A stretch of 64,000 bases of DNA from Amycolatopsis benzoatilytica AK 16/65. GTDB lineage: Bacteria > Actinomycetota > Actinomycetes > Mycobacteriales > Pseudonocardiaceae. This document shows positions 23,397 through 31,663 of this stretch, piece by piece; the stretch's first letter is position 1, and each line of letters begins with the position of its first letter. The notes beneath the pieces were generated by a model, which was given only the letters and a program-made list of their open reading frames with translations, did no database searches and was not told the origin of the DNA. The translations under genes were made by a program, and so were the position numbers. Location: contig NZ_KB912942.1 in the NCBI RefSeq assembly GCF_000383915.1, positions 6,644,413-6,708,412 on the forward strand, read 5' to 3'.

Positions 23397-24494
23397 TCAG
23401 GTCGACGGGCCGAGCACCGGACGCTTTCTGGGCGACTCGACGGCATACGCCTCGGATGACAGGTAGACGGTTATTCCCGAACCGAACTTACCCATTTTCA
23501 AGGACACGTGTGCGATCAATCCGACACCGTCGCGCAGTGGCCGTCCCGAAACCGCTGCCAGCGCTTTGTCCAGTTGTGTCGGGTCGAAGTCGTACTGCGC
23601 GAGAATGGCGTGCACGCGCGCCCGCGCGATTTCGTCATCCGGGACGTAGCTGCGAATGGGGAGGTACAGACTGTAGTTTCCCGGGGTGCCGCCCATGCCT
23701 TCGACGAAGGAATAACTCGAGACCAGCGGACGCCCTTCGAACGGTCCTTTTCCGCCGCCCAGGACAGCCAGGAATTCCCGGATCAGCATCGGGTCGGCTC
23801 CCGGCACCAGTTCCGCCGCGCGGACCGCGTCCTCGGCCTCCGCGGCGTCGTGCGAGATGTACACCTTGACCCGGGACAGCGGGTCGTCGTCGAGGTCGAG
23901 CGCGAAGAAGGTGAAGTTGTCCCGGTCGCCGCGGCGCAGCGCGTGCGCGAGCACCGGCTCGAACGCCTCGCCAAGGTTCAGCCGCCGGAACCCTTCGCTG
24001 ACCAGCGAATCTGCCATGGTCGGCCCGCTGATCTGCGGGTTCAGGTAGACCTTGATCTTGGGTGCCCGGCCGTTGCGGAAAATCAGCGAGTACCAGAGGG
24101 TGAACGGGCCTTGCCGCTCCTCGTGCGGCAGGAAGAGGTCGGCGACCGCGTCGAGCCGGTCGGTGACCAGGCCGTATTCGCCGGCCACCCGGGAGAGGAA
24201 CTCGCGCGGGTCGGGCGCACCGACCGTCTCGCCGAGGACCCTTACCACACATTCTCCATTGGCGTCGAACGCCACCGAGAATTCAATAGGCGTAGTGTCG
24301 TCCGCCACATTGCTCGCGAACCGCGGCGGCTCACCAATGCTCAATTCCCCGGACTCGCCCAGCAGCAAGCGGAGAAGGTCCAGGTGGCGGCGTTCTTCCG
24401 GATCGAATCCCACTGCCCGGCATAACCGGTCGAGCTGACCGCCGGCATGGGTGTACATCGACAAGTCGACCATCGGCACACTCGTTCCGACCAT
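23397..24494 (-). CDS. Aromatic (indole/tryptophan) prenyltransferase, DMATS/ABBA fold
   Basis: The 365-residue soluble prenyltransferase is of the ABBA (DMATS) type. The landmarks are conserved basic and aromatic residues lining a beta barrel, visible in PIEFSVAFD, APKIKVYLNPQISGP, RVKVYISHD and KFGSGITVYLSSEAY. Bacterial members such as IptA in Streptomyces add a dimethylallyl group to tryptophan or indole. Length and order of strands fit that group rather than fungal NRPS-linked enzymes. With the downstream tryptophanase it would give prenylated indoles. The flavin monooxygenase often found with such pairs is absent here. The exact start is uncertain among several Met codons near the N-terminus (24494 used). 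Confidence 0.85.
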   Translation of the reverse strand: MVGTSVPMVDLSMYTHAGGQLDRLCRAVGFDPEERRHLDLLRLLLGESGELSIGEPPRFASNVADDTTPIEFSVAFDANGECVVRVLGETVGAPDPREFLSRVAGEYGLVTDRLDAVADLFLPHEERQGPFTLWYSLIFRNGRAPKIKVYLNPQISGPTMADSLVSEGFRRLNLGEAFEPVLAHALRRGDRDNFTFFALDLDDDPLSRVKVYISHDAAEAEDAVRAAELVPGADPMLIREFLAVLGGGKGPFEGRPLVSSYSFVEGMGGTPGNYSLYLPIRSYVPDDEIARARVHAILAQYDFDPTQLDKALAAVSGRPLRDGVGLIAHVSLKMGKFGSGITVYLSSEAYAVESPRKRPVLGPST

Positions 24495-24809
24495 GACGCT
24501 GTGTTCACCATTTCATTAGTGCGTTCGGTCCAGTCCCGGTGCCGCCGGGCGGCGCAGAGGCCGTTAGCGGACCGCCGGAAAGATTAATCCCCGGAATGCC
24601 GCTCACGATACCTCTGTCGGAGCGACAGGTTGCCCGCGAATCCGTGTCTGAGTGTGCTGATCAACACCAGGATTCACCTGAATTCCGCATCGACAGGACC
24701 GGCCGGGCGAGCTAGCCGGGCCTGGCGGGTGGCCCACCCCACTCCACCGGGCGGACGTTGTCCCGTGCACCAGATGCCGAGCCGGACGGTCAGAAATTGA
24801 CGGTGCCGG

Positions 24810-24827
24810 ATGAGACGCTCGTCTCAT
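24810..24827. promoter_or_regulatory. Inverted repeat across the DinB-family start codon
   Basis: ATGAGACG-CT-CGTCTCAT forms 8-bp arms with a 2-base centre; the second arm ends inside the start codon of the 24826 gene. It could be an operator at a leaderless promoter or a translation-blocking hairpin. The rest of the gap 24495-24825 (331 bp) contains no recognisable gene; the prenyltransferase promoter must lie in it. Confidence 0.4.
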
Positions 24828-25365
24828 GACGCGGACCCCGAAGCATCTGGCCAAGATCGCCGAGAGCGATCGCCCCGAGATCCCCCGGGTCGCCGACGAG
24901 CGCACCACGCTCGTCGCGTATCTGGAGTGGCACCGCGAGACACTGGCGCTGAAGTGCGCAAACCTGTCGCAGGCGGCAGTGTCCTCTCGCGCGGTGCCCC
25001 CGTCCACCATGTCCTTGCACGGCCTGGTGCGGCACCTGGCCGGCTGCGAGCGGTGGTGGTTCCGCATCCAGTTCGCCGGCGAGGAGGTGCCGCTGCTGCA
25101 CTACTCGGACGACGACCCGGACCAGGACTTCGACCGGCTGGACGGCGATTTCGACGAGGCACTGCAGTCGTGGCGGGAGGAGTGCGCGCGCAGCCGGGAG
25201 ATTCTGGCCGCGGCATCGTCGCTGGACGCGCGGGGAACGTCGAAGATGACCGGAGAGCCGTTCTCGCTGCGGTGGATGCTGGTGTCGATGATCGCGGAGT
25301 ACGCGAGGCACAACGGCCACGCGGACCTCTTGCGGGAGGTGACGGACGGGGCCACCGGCCGGTGA
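24826..25365 (+). CDS. DinB/DUF664 family protein (mycothiol-type transferase fold)
   Basis: The 179-residue four-helix bundle protein is of the DUF664 branch of the DinB superfamily. It has the metal-binding His residues in SLHGLVRHLAGCERWWFR and EYARHNGHADLLRE, plus the usual TLVAYLEWHRETL start. In actinobacteria many such proteins use mycothiol or act as metal-dependent thiol transferases in detoxification; the substrate here is unknown. An inverted repeat covers the start codon. There is no Shine-Dalgarno, so leaderless translation is possible. It is followed by pcaB on the same strand after 64 bp, without evident functional connection. Confidence 0.88.
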   Translation: MTRTPKHLAKIAESDRPEIPRVADERTTLVAYLEWHRETLALKCANLSQAAVSSRAVPPSTMSLHGLVRHLAGCERWWFRIQFAGEEVPLLHYSDDDPDQDFDRLDGDFDEALQSWREECARSREILAAASSLDARGTSKMTGEPFSLRWMLVSMIAEYARHNGHADLLREVTDGATGR

Positions 25366-25429
25366 GCCAGATCGCCGCTTGGTTCGCGGGCCCGGGCCGT
25401 AACTCCGCCCCCATGCGATGCTGGTCCGC

Positions 25430-26782
25430 ATGCCCGCCGACCCAGACTCCGGCCTCCTGTCACCGGTCCGCGCCGGAACGCCGGCCGAAGCGGCGACCGG
25501 CGACCGGGCCTTCACCGCCGCCCTTCTCGCCGCCGAAGCCGCATTGGCCCGAGCCCAAGCCCGCCTCGGCACCATCCCGGCGGAAGCGGCCGCCCGCATC
25601 ACCGCGGCCGCGCAGCAGCTCGCCGGGACCATCGACGTGGTCAGCCTCGCCCGAGACGCGCGCGCCACCGGTAACCCGGTGGTCAGCCTCGTTCGAACCC
25701 TCTCCGCCGAGGTACCCGACCTGGCCGACTACGTCCACCGCGGCTCTACCAGCCAGGACATCGTCGACACCGCGATGATGGTCATCGCCCGCGACACGGT
25801 CCAGCTCATCGTCGCCGATCTGACCACCACCGCGGCCGAACTCGCCACCCTGGCCAGGGCCCACCGCGACACCGTCATGCCCGGTCGCACCCTCACCGCG
25901 CACGCCGTGCCCACCACCTTCGGACTGAAAGCAGCCGTCTGGCGGCAAGGCGTCCTGGAGTCCGCCCGCCGCCTGCGCGCCCTCACGTTCCCGGTGTCCA
26001 TGGGCGGTGCCGCCGGCACCCTCGCCGCCTACGTCCAGTACGGCGACGGCACCGATGACTACGTGGACCGCCTGGTCACTGCCTTCGCCGAGGAAACCGC
26101 ACTGGCCGCCCCGCTCCTGCCCTGGCACGCCGACCGCACCCCGGTCGCCGAACTCGCCGCGGCGCTGGCCGCCGCGTCGACCGCGCTGGGCAAGATCGCG
26201 GTCGACGTCCAAGTCCTGGCCCGCACCGAAATCGCCGAGGCCACCGAAGCAACTGGTGGCGGCTCGTCCGCCATGCCGCACAAGCAAAACCCGGTGCGCT
26301 CGGCATTGATCCGCTCCGCCGCGCTGCAGGTGCCGGTGCTGGCCGCCGGAGTCACCCAGTGCGGATTGGCCGAAGACGAACGTTCCGCCGGGGTCTGGCA
26401 AGCAGAATGGCAACTGCTCCGCGAATGCCTCCGCCTGGCCGGCGGTGCCGCGTACACCGCGGCCGATCTGGCGCAGGGCCTCACCGTGCACGCGGAACAC
26501 ATGCGCGAGAACGTCGAGCTGACCAACGGGTTGATCGTGTCCGAACGCCTGTCCGCCGCGCTGGCCCCCATTCTCGGCAAGGCCCGCGCGAAAGACCTGC
26601 TCGGCGGCGCTTCCCGTCGCGCGATCGAAGAAAACCGTTCCCTGGCGGAGGTGCTGGCGGAGATCCCGGAGATCACCGACGCCGTCGACCCAGCCACCCT
26701 GGCCGACCTCCTCGAGCCGGCCCGCTACGTCGGCGCGGCGGGCCGGCTCGTGGACCGCGCGCTGGCGTCCCCGGAGGCGTAA
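25430..26782 (+). CDS. pcaB: 3-carboxy-cis,cis-muconate cycloisomerase-like fumarase-superfamily enzyme
   Basis: The protein has 450 residues from the ATG at 25430; an in-frame ATG at 25418 is the alternative and neither has a clear ribosome site. It belongs to the fumarase/aspartase superfamily with the signature GGSSAMPHKQNPVRS, the first conserved block VHRGSTSQDIVDTAMM and the second TLTAHAVPTTFGLKAAVW. The start SPVRAGTPAEAATGDRAF and overall match are to PcaB, which isomerises beta-carboxymuconate in protocatechuate breakdown. No other pca gene is next to it, which is unusual because pcaB normally lies with pcaHGDC. Adenylosuccinate lyase is the main alternative but fits less well. Confidence 0.8.
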   Translation: MPADPDSGLLSPVRAGTPAEAATGDRAFTAALLAAEAALARAQARLGTIPAEAAARITAAAQQLAGTIDVVSLARDARATGNPVVSLVRTLSAEVPDLADYVHRGSTSQDIVDTAMMVIARDTVQLIVADLTTTAAELATLARAHRDTVMPGRTLTAHAVPTTFGLKAAVWRQGVLESARRLRALTFPVSMGGAAGTLAAYVQYGDGTDDYVDRLVTAFAEETALAAPLLPWHADRTPVAELAAALAAASTALGKIAVDVQVLARTEIAEATEATGGGSSAMPHKQNPVRSALIRSAALQVPVLAAGVTQCGLAEDERSAGVWQAEWQLLRECLRLAGGAAYTAADLAQGLTVHAEHMRENVELTNGLIVSERLSAALAPILGKARAKDLLGGASRRAIEENRSLAEVLAEIPEITDAVDPATLADLLEPARYVGAAGRLVDRALASPEA

Positions 26783-26788
26783 CCGCCG

Positions 26789-27307
26789 TCAGTGCGCCAG
26801 CCCGTGCCGACGACGGCGGCGGCGCGGCGTCTCCGTTTCCGGCTCCTCCGCATCCGCTTCCCCGACCGGCAAAACCCCGTGGCGCGCCGGAAGAACCGCG
26901 GTCAGCAGACCCACGACGGCGATGCCCAAGTGCAGCCAGTTGTCCGGGCCGGCGAGATTCAGCGGATTGCCAAGGCCGGACACCGGATTGACCGAGATCG
27001 TCCCGGCAAGCATCAGGCCCCACACGAACAACACTCCGTAGCCGAGGAACAGCAGCCAGCCGAACGTCCGCGCGCGCCCGGAGCCGAACGTCAGCGACAG
27101 CCCGACCACGCCGGTCACCACGTGGACGACGTTGTTCAGCGGATTGGCGGAAAACCGCCACAACGTGACGCCGTGCCCGGTGAAGTCTCCGAACCCGGAC
27201 TTCACCAGCCCCACGATGCCGTAAGCGAGAAACAGGACTCCGAGCAAACCGGCCAGCAGCTGAGCGGGCTGCCATCCCTGGACCCGGACCTCATGTGCAC
27301 GAACCAT
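26789..27307 (-). CDS. DUF4383 membrane protein
   Basis: The 172-residue protein has four membrane segments in the order typical of DUF4383 proteins of actinobacteria. Conserved stretches include NPLNNVVHVVTGVVGL and NPLNLAGPDNWLHLGIAVVGL, which are His/Asn-containing helices. The ATG at 27307 has GGACGGAG just upstream; the longer open frame upstream is Arg-rich and unlikely. The C-terminus is an Arg-rich cytoplasmic tail. It ends only 6 bp from the converging pcaB stop, so there is no room for a terminator between the two. The function of the family is unknown. Confidence 0.88.
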   Translation of the reverse strand: MVRAHEVRVQGWQPAQLLAGLLGVLFLAYGIVGLVKSGFGDFTGHGVTLWRFSANPLNNVVHVVTGVVGLSLTFGSGRARTFGWLLFLGYGVLFVWGLMLAGTISVNPVSGLGNPLNLAGPDNWLHLGIAVVGLLTAVLPARHGVLPVGEADAEEPETETPRRRRRRHGLAH

Positions 27308-27494
27308 GACTCCGTCCTTCCCGTACCGAGACGCGGCAGGTAGACACCCGACCGGATACCCGCCGGAAACCCCGGTCGAAACACCACCACGCCCCGCGGC
27401 CCGCGCAGACCGAGAATCCTCGCTCAGTCGGTTGCTAGACGGCGAAGCCCAGCTCACCGAGGCGGTCGAACACCGGCCGGGAATCCGGTAGGGC

Positions 27495-28712
27495 TCACTG
27501 CTCCACCGCGGTCAGTCCGCCGCGCGCGCCCGCGCTCGGCAGCGGCCACGGCAGCACCCCGCCGGCGACGTCCACCGGGTGCCCGGCAGGCGACGGCCCG
27601 GGAATCCGCTGGCCGATCCAGGTCAGCACTTCCGGCAGCTGCGATTTGAACGTGTTCATGTTGTGCCCGGCGTCTGGAATGCGCCACGACGAGAACACGA
27701 CCGGCGATTTGGCGGCCGCCCGCATCAGGTCGACCGCGGTGCTCTCGTTCTTTTCTTTTTCCCCGGAAATGGCCAAGATTTCCAGCGGAGCCGGGTGCCG
27801 GGCGAGGTTGAGCTGCACGTTGTTCGCGTCGTCGATGTCCTTGCGGCCCTTGAACAAGTTCTCCGTCTCGCCGTCGATCTGGGCGCGCTCGTAGCCGCTC
27901 ACGCTCACCGCCTGCCCGTACCACTGCGGATGCCGGGTCACCAGATTCAGCGCGCAATAGCCGCCGGAGGACCAGCCGGCGATCGTCCACGCCCGGCGGT
28001 CCGGATTGAGGTGCAGCCGCTGGAGTCCCCATTCCCGCAGATCCGCGGAAAGATACGTGTCGTTCGGCGTTCCGTCGACCTCGTCGACGCATTCCGTGTC
28101 GTGCCCGATCTTCGGCGTTCCGGTCGGGTCCGGGATCAGCACGACCACCGGCGGCAGCAGGTGCTTGTCGATCGCCGCGTCCAGCTGCTCGGGAAGGTGG
28201 TAGCCGACCGGCGCGGTCGTCACCTCGGGGCCGGACGGGTAGTTCGGGATCCACTCGATGACCGGGAACCGCATCGTCCGGTAGCCGTGCTGGAAGTACT
28301 GGGGCGGCAGGTAAACCGTGACGTCCCGCTTGAGCCCGGTGCGCCGTCCGGTGACCGTCACGTGCGCGACGGTTCCCTTGCCGACCCGCGCGTGCGCCAC
28401 CCCGAGATCGCTTGCCCGGCTGAGGTCCACGCCGTTGTCGCCGCCCTCGGCGTCGATGCCCTCGGCGGCGAACTCCCCGGTGCCGAGCAGCGCGCCGACC
28501 GTCGGGAAGAAACCGCCGATCATGTTGCCGGTCAGGCCGAGCGTGACGATCACGAGGCCGAGTGCGACGACCACATTGGCGGTTCGGCCAAGATTCTTAC
28601 GTTTGCGCCATTTGTCCCAATACCACGGGACTGCAATGACCGCCAGCAGCGCGAGAACGCCGATCACCGCCAGCTCGATCGGGGAATCGAGCCGGAGAGC
28701 GCTCAAATGCAC
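27495..28712 (-). CDS. Membrane-anchored esterase (esterase D/antigen 85-like fold)
   Basis: The 405-residue protein begins with two membrane helices (about 12-28 and 47-65) and a short linker. An extracellular alpha/beta hydrolase domain of the PF00756 type (esterase D, antigen 85) follows. The nucleophile is in IAGWSSGGYCAL; the acid and His probably lie in the segments around ISGEKEKNES and IPDAGHNMNTFK. The PF00756 family includes mycolyltransferases and carbohydrate ester hydrolases. Location outside the membrane suggests action on cell-envelope lipids or sugars, but the substrate is unknown. An HSL-type hydrolase gene lies upstream on the same strand after 155 bp, probably a separate transcript. 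Confidence 0.83.
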   Translation of the reverse strand: MHLSALRLDSPIELAVIGVLALLAVIAVPWYWDKWRKRKNLGRTANVVVALGLVIVTLGLTGNMIGGFFPTVGALLGTGEFAAEGIDAEGGDNGVDLSRASDLGVAHARVGKGTVAHVTVTGRRTGLKRDVTVYLPPQYFQHGYRTMRFPVIEWIPNYPSGPEVTTAPVGYHLPEQLDAAIDKHLLPPVVVLIPDPTGTPKIGHDTECVDEVDGTPNDTYLSADLREWGLQRLHLNPDRRAWTIAGWSSGGYCALNLVTRHPQWYGQAVSVSGYERAQIDGETENLFKGRKDIDDANNVQLNLARHPAPLEILAISGEKEKNESTAVDLMRAAAKSPVVFSSWRIPDAGHNMNTFKSQLPEVLTWIGQRIPGPSPAGHPVDVAGGVLPWPLPSAGARGGLTAVEQ

Positions 28713-28773
28713 AGAAACCTCCAGGACAGGCTGCGTGCCCGGGAGGCGGGACCCGCTGTTCTCAATACGTTTG

Positions 28774-28783
28774 AGGGGCCCCT
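28774..28783. repeat. Partial GGGCCC-family element
   Basis: The palindrome AGGGGCCCCT sits in the 155-bp gap after the HSL hydrolase gene. It resembles the core of the GGGCCC-family repeats but lacks the long flanking arms. It may be a decayed copy or an independent short palindrome. Confidence 0.45.
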
Positions 28784-28867
28784 GTCGTTGTGATCAAGTG
28801 ACACCAATCACACGAAAGAGGCCCCATTGACGCCGGTCCGGCAGCGAGTTTGCCCGTTAGTTCCCCA

Positions 28868-29818
28868 TTAGTTGCCGAACGCCCGCCGAAGCACGCTGAT
28901 CGCCTGGGTGATCGCCGCCTCCGCGGCGTGCGTTTCGCGAAGCGCGTTCACCATCACGAAGTCGTGGATGATTCCCTGGTACCGCACCGCCGTCACCGGC
29001 ACGCCCGCCTGACGCAGCTTCGCCGCGTACGCCTCGCCTTCGTCGCGAAGGACGTCCGCCTCACCAGTGATCACGAGAGCCGGCGGCAACCCGGCAAGCT
29101 GGTCCACAGTGGCCCGAAGCGGCGAAGCGGTGATTTCGGCTCGCTGCGCCTCGTCGGTCGTGTACTGGTCCCAGAACCACTTCATTCCTTCGCGGCTGAG
29201 GAAGTAGCCGTCCGCGAACCGGGTGTAGGACTCGGTGTCGAAGGACGCGTCGGTGACCGGGTAGAACAGCACCTGCTGGAGGAACTTGACGTCACCGCGC
29301 TCCTTCGCCATCAGCGTCAGCGCCGCGGTCATGTTCCCGCCCACAGAGTCGCCCGCGATCGCGATGCGCGTCACGTCGAGGCCCTTCTCCGCACCGTTCT
29401 CGACGACCCACTTCGCGGCGGCGTAGTTCTCTTCGATGGCGACCGGGTAACGCGCCTCCGGCGAACGGCTGTACTCGGGGAAAACGACTGCCGCGCCCGC
29501 GCCGGCGGCGAGTTCGCGGACGAGCCGCTCGTGGGTGTGGAAATCGCCGAAGACCCAGCCGGCGCCGTGCACGTAGACGAGCACCGGCAGCGGTCCGTCG
29601 ACTCCTGCCGGCTTCACGATCCGGATCTCCGGTCCACCCGGGACAGTCAGCGTCTCGATGTCCGCGGGAGCCATCTCGACCTCGCCGTCCTGCACCCCGT
29701 CCACTGCTTTGCGCCCTTCGGCCGGCGGCAGCTGGAAGAGGTATGGCGGCTCGGCAGTGGCCTCGGCGAACGCCTGCGCGGCCGGTTCGAGGGCGAGGTG
29801 CTGCGGATTGGCGGTCAT
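28868..29818 (-). CDS. HSL-family alpha/beta hydrolase
   Basis: The 316-residue enzyme of the hormone-sensitive-lipase family (PF07859) has the oxyanion motif HGAGW (usually HGGG), the nucleophile in IAGDSVGGNMTA, and late Asp and His around ITGEADVLRDEGEAY and GIIHDFVMVN. The size is normal for the family. It should hydrolyse short-chain esters; the natural substrate is unknown. There is no signal peptide. It diverges from an OhrR-type MarR regulator with palindromic sites between them, so it is the obvious candidate target of that repressor. This context hints at induction by peroxide or a small aromatic compound. Confidence 0.88.
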   Translation of the reverse strand: MTANPQHLALEPAAQAFAEATAEPPYLFQLPPAEGRKAVDGVQDGEVEMAPADIETLTVPGGPEIRIVKPAGVDGPLPVLVYVHGAGWVFGDFHTHERLVRELAAGAGAAVVFPEYSRSPEARYPVAIEENYAAAKWVVENGAEKGLDVTRIAIAGDSVGGNMTAALTLMAKERGDVKFLQQVLFYPVTDASFDTESYTRFADGYFLSREGMKWFWDQYTTDEAQRAEITASPLRATVDQLAGLPPALVITGEADVLRDEGEAYAAKLRQAGVPVTAVRYQGIIHDFVMVNALRETHAAEAAITQAISVLRRAFGN

Positions 29819-29871
29819 GACTTCCTCCGGGGCTCGAAGATTCGGTACGCCGACGAAGTTAGCTCACCATC

Positions 29872-29893
29872 TAGTTGCGCGCAATCAAATTGT
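29872..29893. promoter_or_regulatory. Candidate MarR/OhrR operator in divergent gap
   Basis: The gap between the hydrolase and the MarR gene contains the palindrome TTGCGCGCAA (29875-29884) overlapping CAAT-CAA-ATTG (29882-29892) in an AT-rich context. MarR-type regulators normally bind such sites next to their own gene. A TATAGA -10-like box lies at about 29905. Assignment is inference. Confidence 0.5.
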
Positions 29894-29982
29894 GTCCAAT
29901 GAGATATAGAGCACTTGAGTTGCCCTTTCCGCTCAGTCGCGAGAAGATGGTCGGTCGAGCCGGAAAACCGAAGGAGGCCCCG

Positions 29983-30456
29983 ATGACCAGCCAGCACCCG
30001 GAGGAGACTGGATCTCTGCTGCTCGACGACCAGCTGTGCTTCGGGCTGTACTCGGCCTCCCGCGCGGTCACCGCGCTCTACCGCGTCCTGCTCGAACCGC
30101 TCGACCTCACCTACCCGCAATACCTGGTCATGCTGTCTCTCTGGCAGCAGGACGAGCAGCAGGTCAAGGAACTCGGAGCGGCCCTGAACCTCGATTCCGG
30201 CACGCTGTCGCCGCTGCTCAAGCGGCTGGAGAAGGCCGGACTGATCACCCGCGAACGCCAGGCGGACGACGAGCGCTCGGTCCGGATCCGGCTCACCGGG
30301 GAAGGCACCGCGCTGCGCGCGCAGGCGGAGCGGATCCCGCCGCACGTCGGCGCCGCGATGGGCTTGAGCGAAGCCGAACTCGGCCGGATGCGCGCCGCGA
30401 TGGATGAGCTCACCGCTTCCGTCAACAACTACCGGGAGTCTTACCGCCCAAGCTGA
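29983..30456 (+). CDS. MarR-family regulator, OhrR type
   Basis: The 157-residue winged-helix protein starts at 29983, chosen for the perfect AAGGAGG 8 bases before the ATG. The N-terminal helix LLDDQLCFGLYSASRAVTALYR contains the single Cys and the Tyr-rich surroundings characteristic of OhrR-type peroxide sensors. The DNA-binding part is QVKELGAALNLDSGTLSPLLKRLEKAGL in outline, with the wing DDERSVRIRL. OhrR proteins repress ohr or other genes and release DNA when the Cys is oxidised by organic hydroperoxide. No ohr gene is adjacent; the divergent HSL hydrolase is the likely target. Confidence 0.85.
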   Translation: MTSQHPEETGSLLLDDQLCFGLYSASRAVTALYRVLLEPLDLTYPQYLVMLSLWQQDEQQVKELGAALNLDSGTLSPLLKRLEKAGLITRERQADDERSVRIRLTGEGTALRAQAERIPPHVGAAMGLSEAELGRMRAAMDELTASVNNYRESYRPS

Positions 30457-30503
30457 TCCGCGCGCTGGCTAGCATGGGCCGCGAGGCGAGCGTGAGGACG
30501 GCG

Positions 30504-31346
30504 ATGAGCACACGAGACGAAGCACTGCGCGCGGTGGAAGCCAGCCTGGACCGGCCCTCGGCGGCCCGCGTCTACGACTACTTCATCGGCGGCACCACGA
30601 ACTACGCGATCGACCGCGTATTCGCCGAGAAGGTGCGCGAGCGGCTGCCGCTGCTCGGCGACTATTGCCGTACCAGCAGGCAATTCCTCGGCCGCGCGGT
30701 GCGCCAGAGCGTACGCGGGGGCATCCGCCAGTTCGTCGACATCGGCTCCGGCCTGCCCACCGCGGGCAACGTGCACGAGGTCGCCGACGCGGAACGACCG
30801 GAGCACGACACGCGCGTGCTGTACCTGGACAACGAGCCGGTCGCGCTGGCGCACTCGCAGGTGCTGCTCGCCGACACCGCGGACCGGGACCGGCACCAGG
30901 CGATCGCCGCGGATTTCCTGCAGCCGACCGAATTGTGGGACCGGGTCACCGATTCCGACGTGATCGACGTGCGCGAGCCGATGGCGCTGATCGTCAACGC
31001 GGTGCTGCACTTCATCAAGGACGAACAGGACCCGGACGGCGTCCTGGAGTTCTACCGCAAGCAGCTCGCGCCCGGCTCGCTGCTCATCCTTTCCCAGATG
31101 ACCAACGAAAACCCGGTGGACGACAACGAACGCCAGGCGCTGGTCGACCTCATCAAGTACTACGAGTCGACCACGAACCCGGGCATCCTCCGCACCAAGG
31201 CGGAGTTCGAACCCTTCTTCGGCGGATGGCCGCTGCTGGAACCAGGTCTGGTGTACGCGCCGAGCTGGCACCCGGACGCGGAGACGGTGTTCGCGAAGGC
31301 ACCGTCCGAGTCCCGGGTGATCGGCGGCGTAGCCCGCAAACCGTAA
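30504..31346 (+). CDS. SAM-dependent methyltransferase, DUF574 family
   Basis: The 280-residue protein belongs to the actinobacterial S-adenosylmethionine methyltransferase family PF04672 (DUF574). Landmarks are PSAARVYDYFIGGTTNYAID, the SAM-binding QFVDIGSGLPTAGNVHEVA and VLYLDNEPVAL, and MALIVNAVLHFIKDE. The family is greatly expanded in Streptomyces and relatives; most members have no known substrate. The ATG at 30504 is chosen because of GAGGA upstream. It follows the MarR gene closely on the same strand but has no obvious functional link with it. Confidence 0.9.
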   Translation: MSTRDEALRAVEASLDRPSAARVYDYFIGGTTNYAIDRVFAEKVRERLPLLGDYCRTSRQFLGRAVRQSVRGGIRQFVDIGSGLPTAGNVHEVADAERPEHDTRVLYLDNEPVALAHSQVLLADTADRDRHQAIAADFLQPTELWDRVTDSDVIDVREPMALIVNAVLHFIKDEQDPDGVLEFYRKQLAPGSLLILSQMTNENPVDDNERQALVDLIKYYESTTNPGILRTKAEFEPFFGGWPLLEPGLVYAPSWHPDAETVFAKAPSESRVIGGVARKP

Positions 31347-31435
31347 GCTCCGACCTGACCTCCACCCGCGGGTAGAGGCGCGGGCGGCCGGGGCAGACAC
31401 CGTGGGACGCGTCAGCGTTCTGCGGAAGGGGAACC

Positions 31436-31663
31436 GTGCCGAGCACCATCGACAACATCGTGATCGGCCGCACCGCCGGACTGTGGTTGATCGCCTTCAT
31501 CATCCACATTGGACTGGACTTCGCGATCGACGCCGCCAACCCGGCACCCGGCCTCGGCAGCACGTCCATCCTGCGGTACCTCGCCGTTTCCCTTGGCGCG
31601 CAACGGCTGATGACGCGCGCTCGCGGTCAGGAAGCCTTGCGCAGCACGTCCAGCGCCGCGTAG
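31436..31663 (+). CDS. Possible small membrane protein
   Basis: This is a 75-residue frame with a GTG start preceded by GGAAGGGG at good spacing. It has one hydrophobic segment (AGLWLIAFIIHIGLDFAI) followed by a hydrophilic part. The last 37 bases overlap the 3' end of the converging patatin gene, so either the two really overlap or this frame is accidental. The ribosome site and codon pattern support it weakly; the final residues QEALRSTSSAA come from the overlap and look unnatural. No family is recognised. Confidence 0.35.
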   Translation: MPSTIDNIVIGRTAGLWLIAFIIHIGLDFAIDAANPAPGLGSTSILRYLAVSLGAQRLMTRARGQEALRSTSSAA

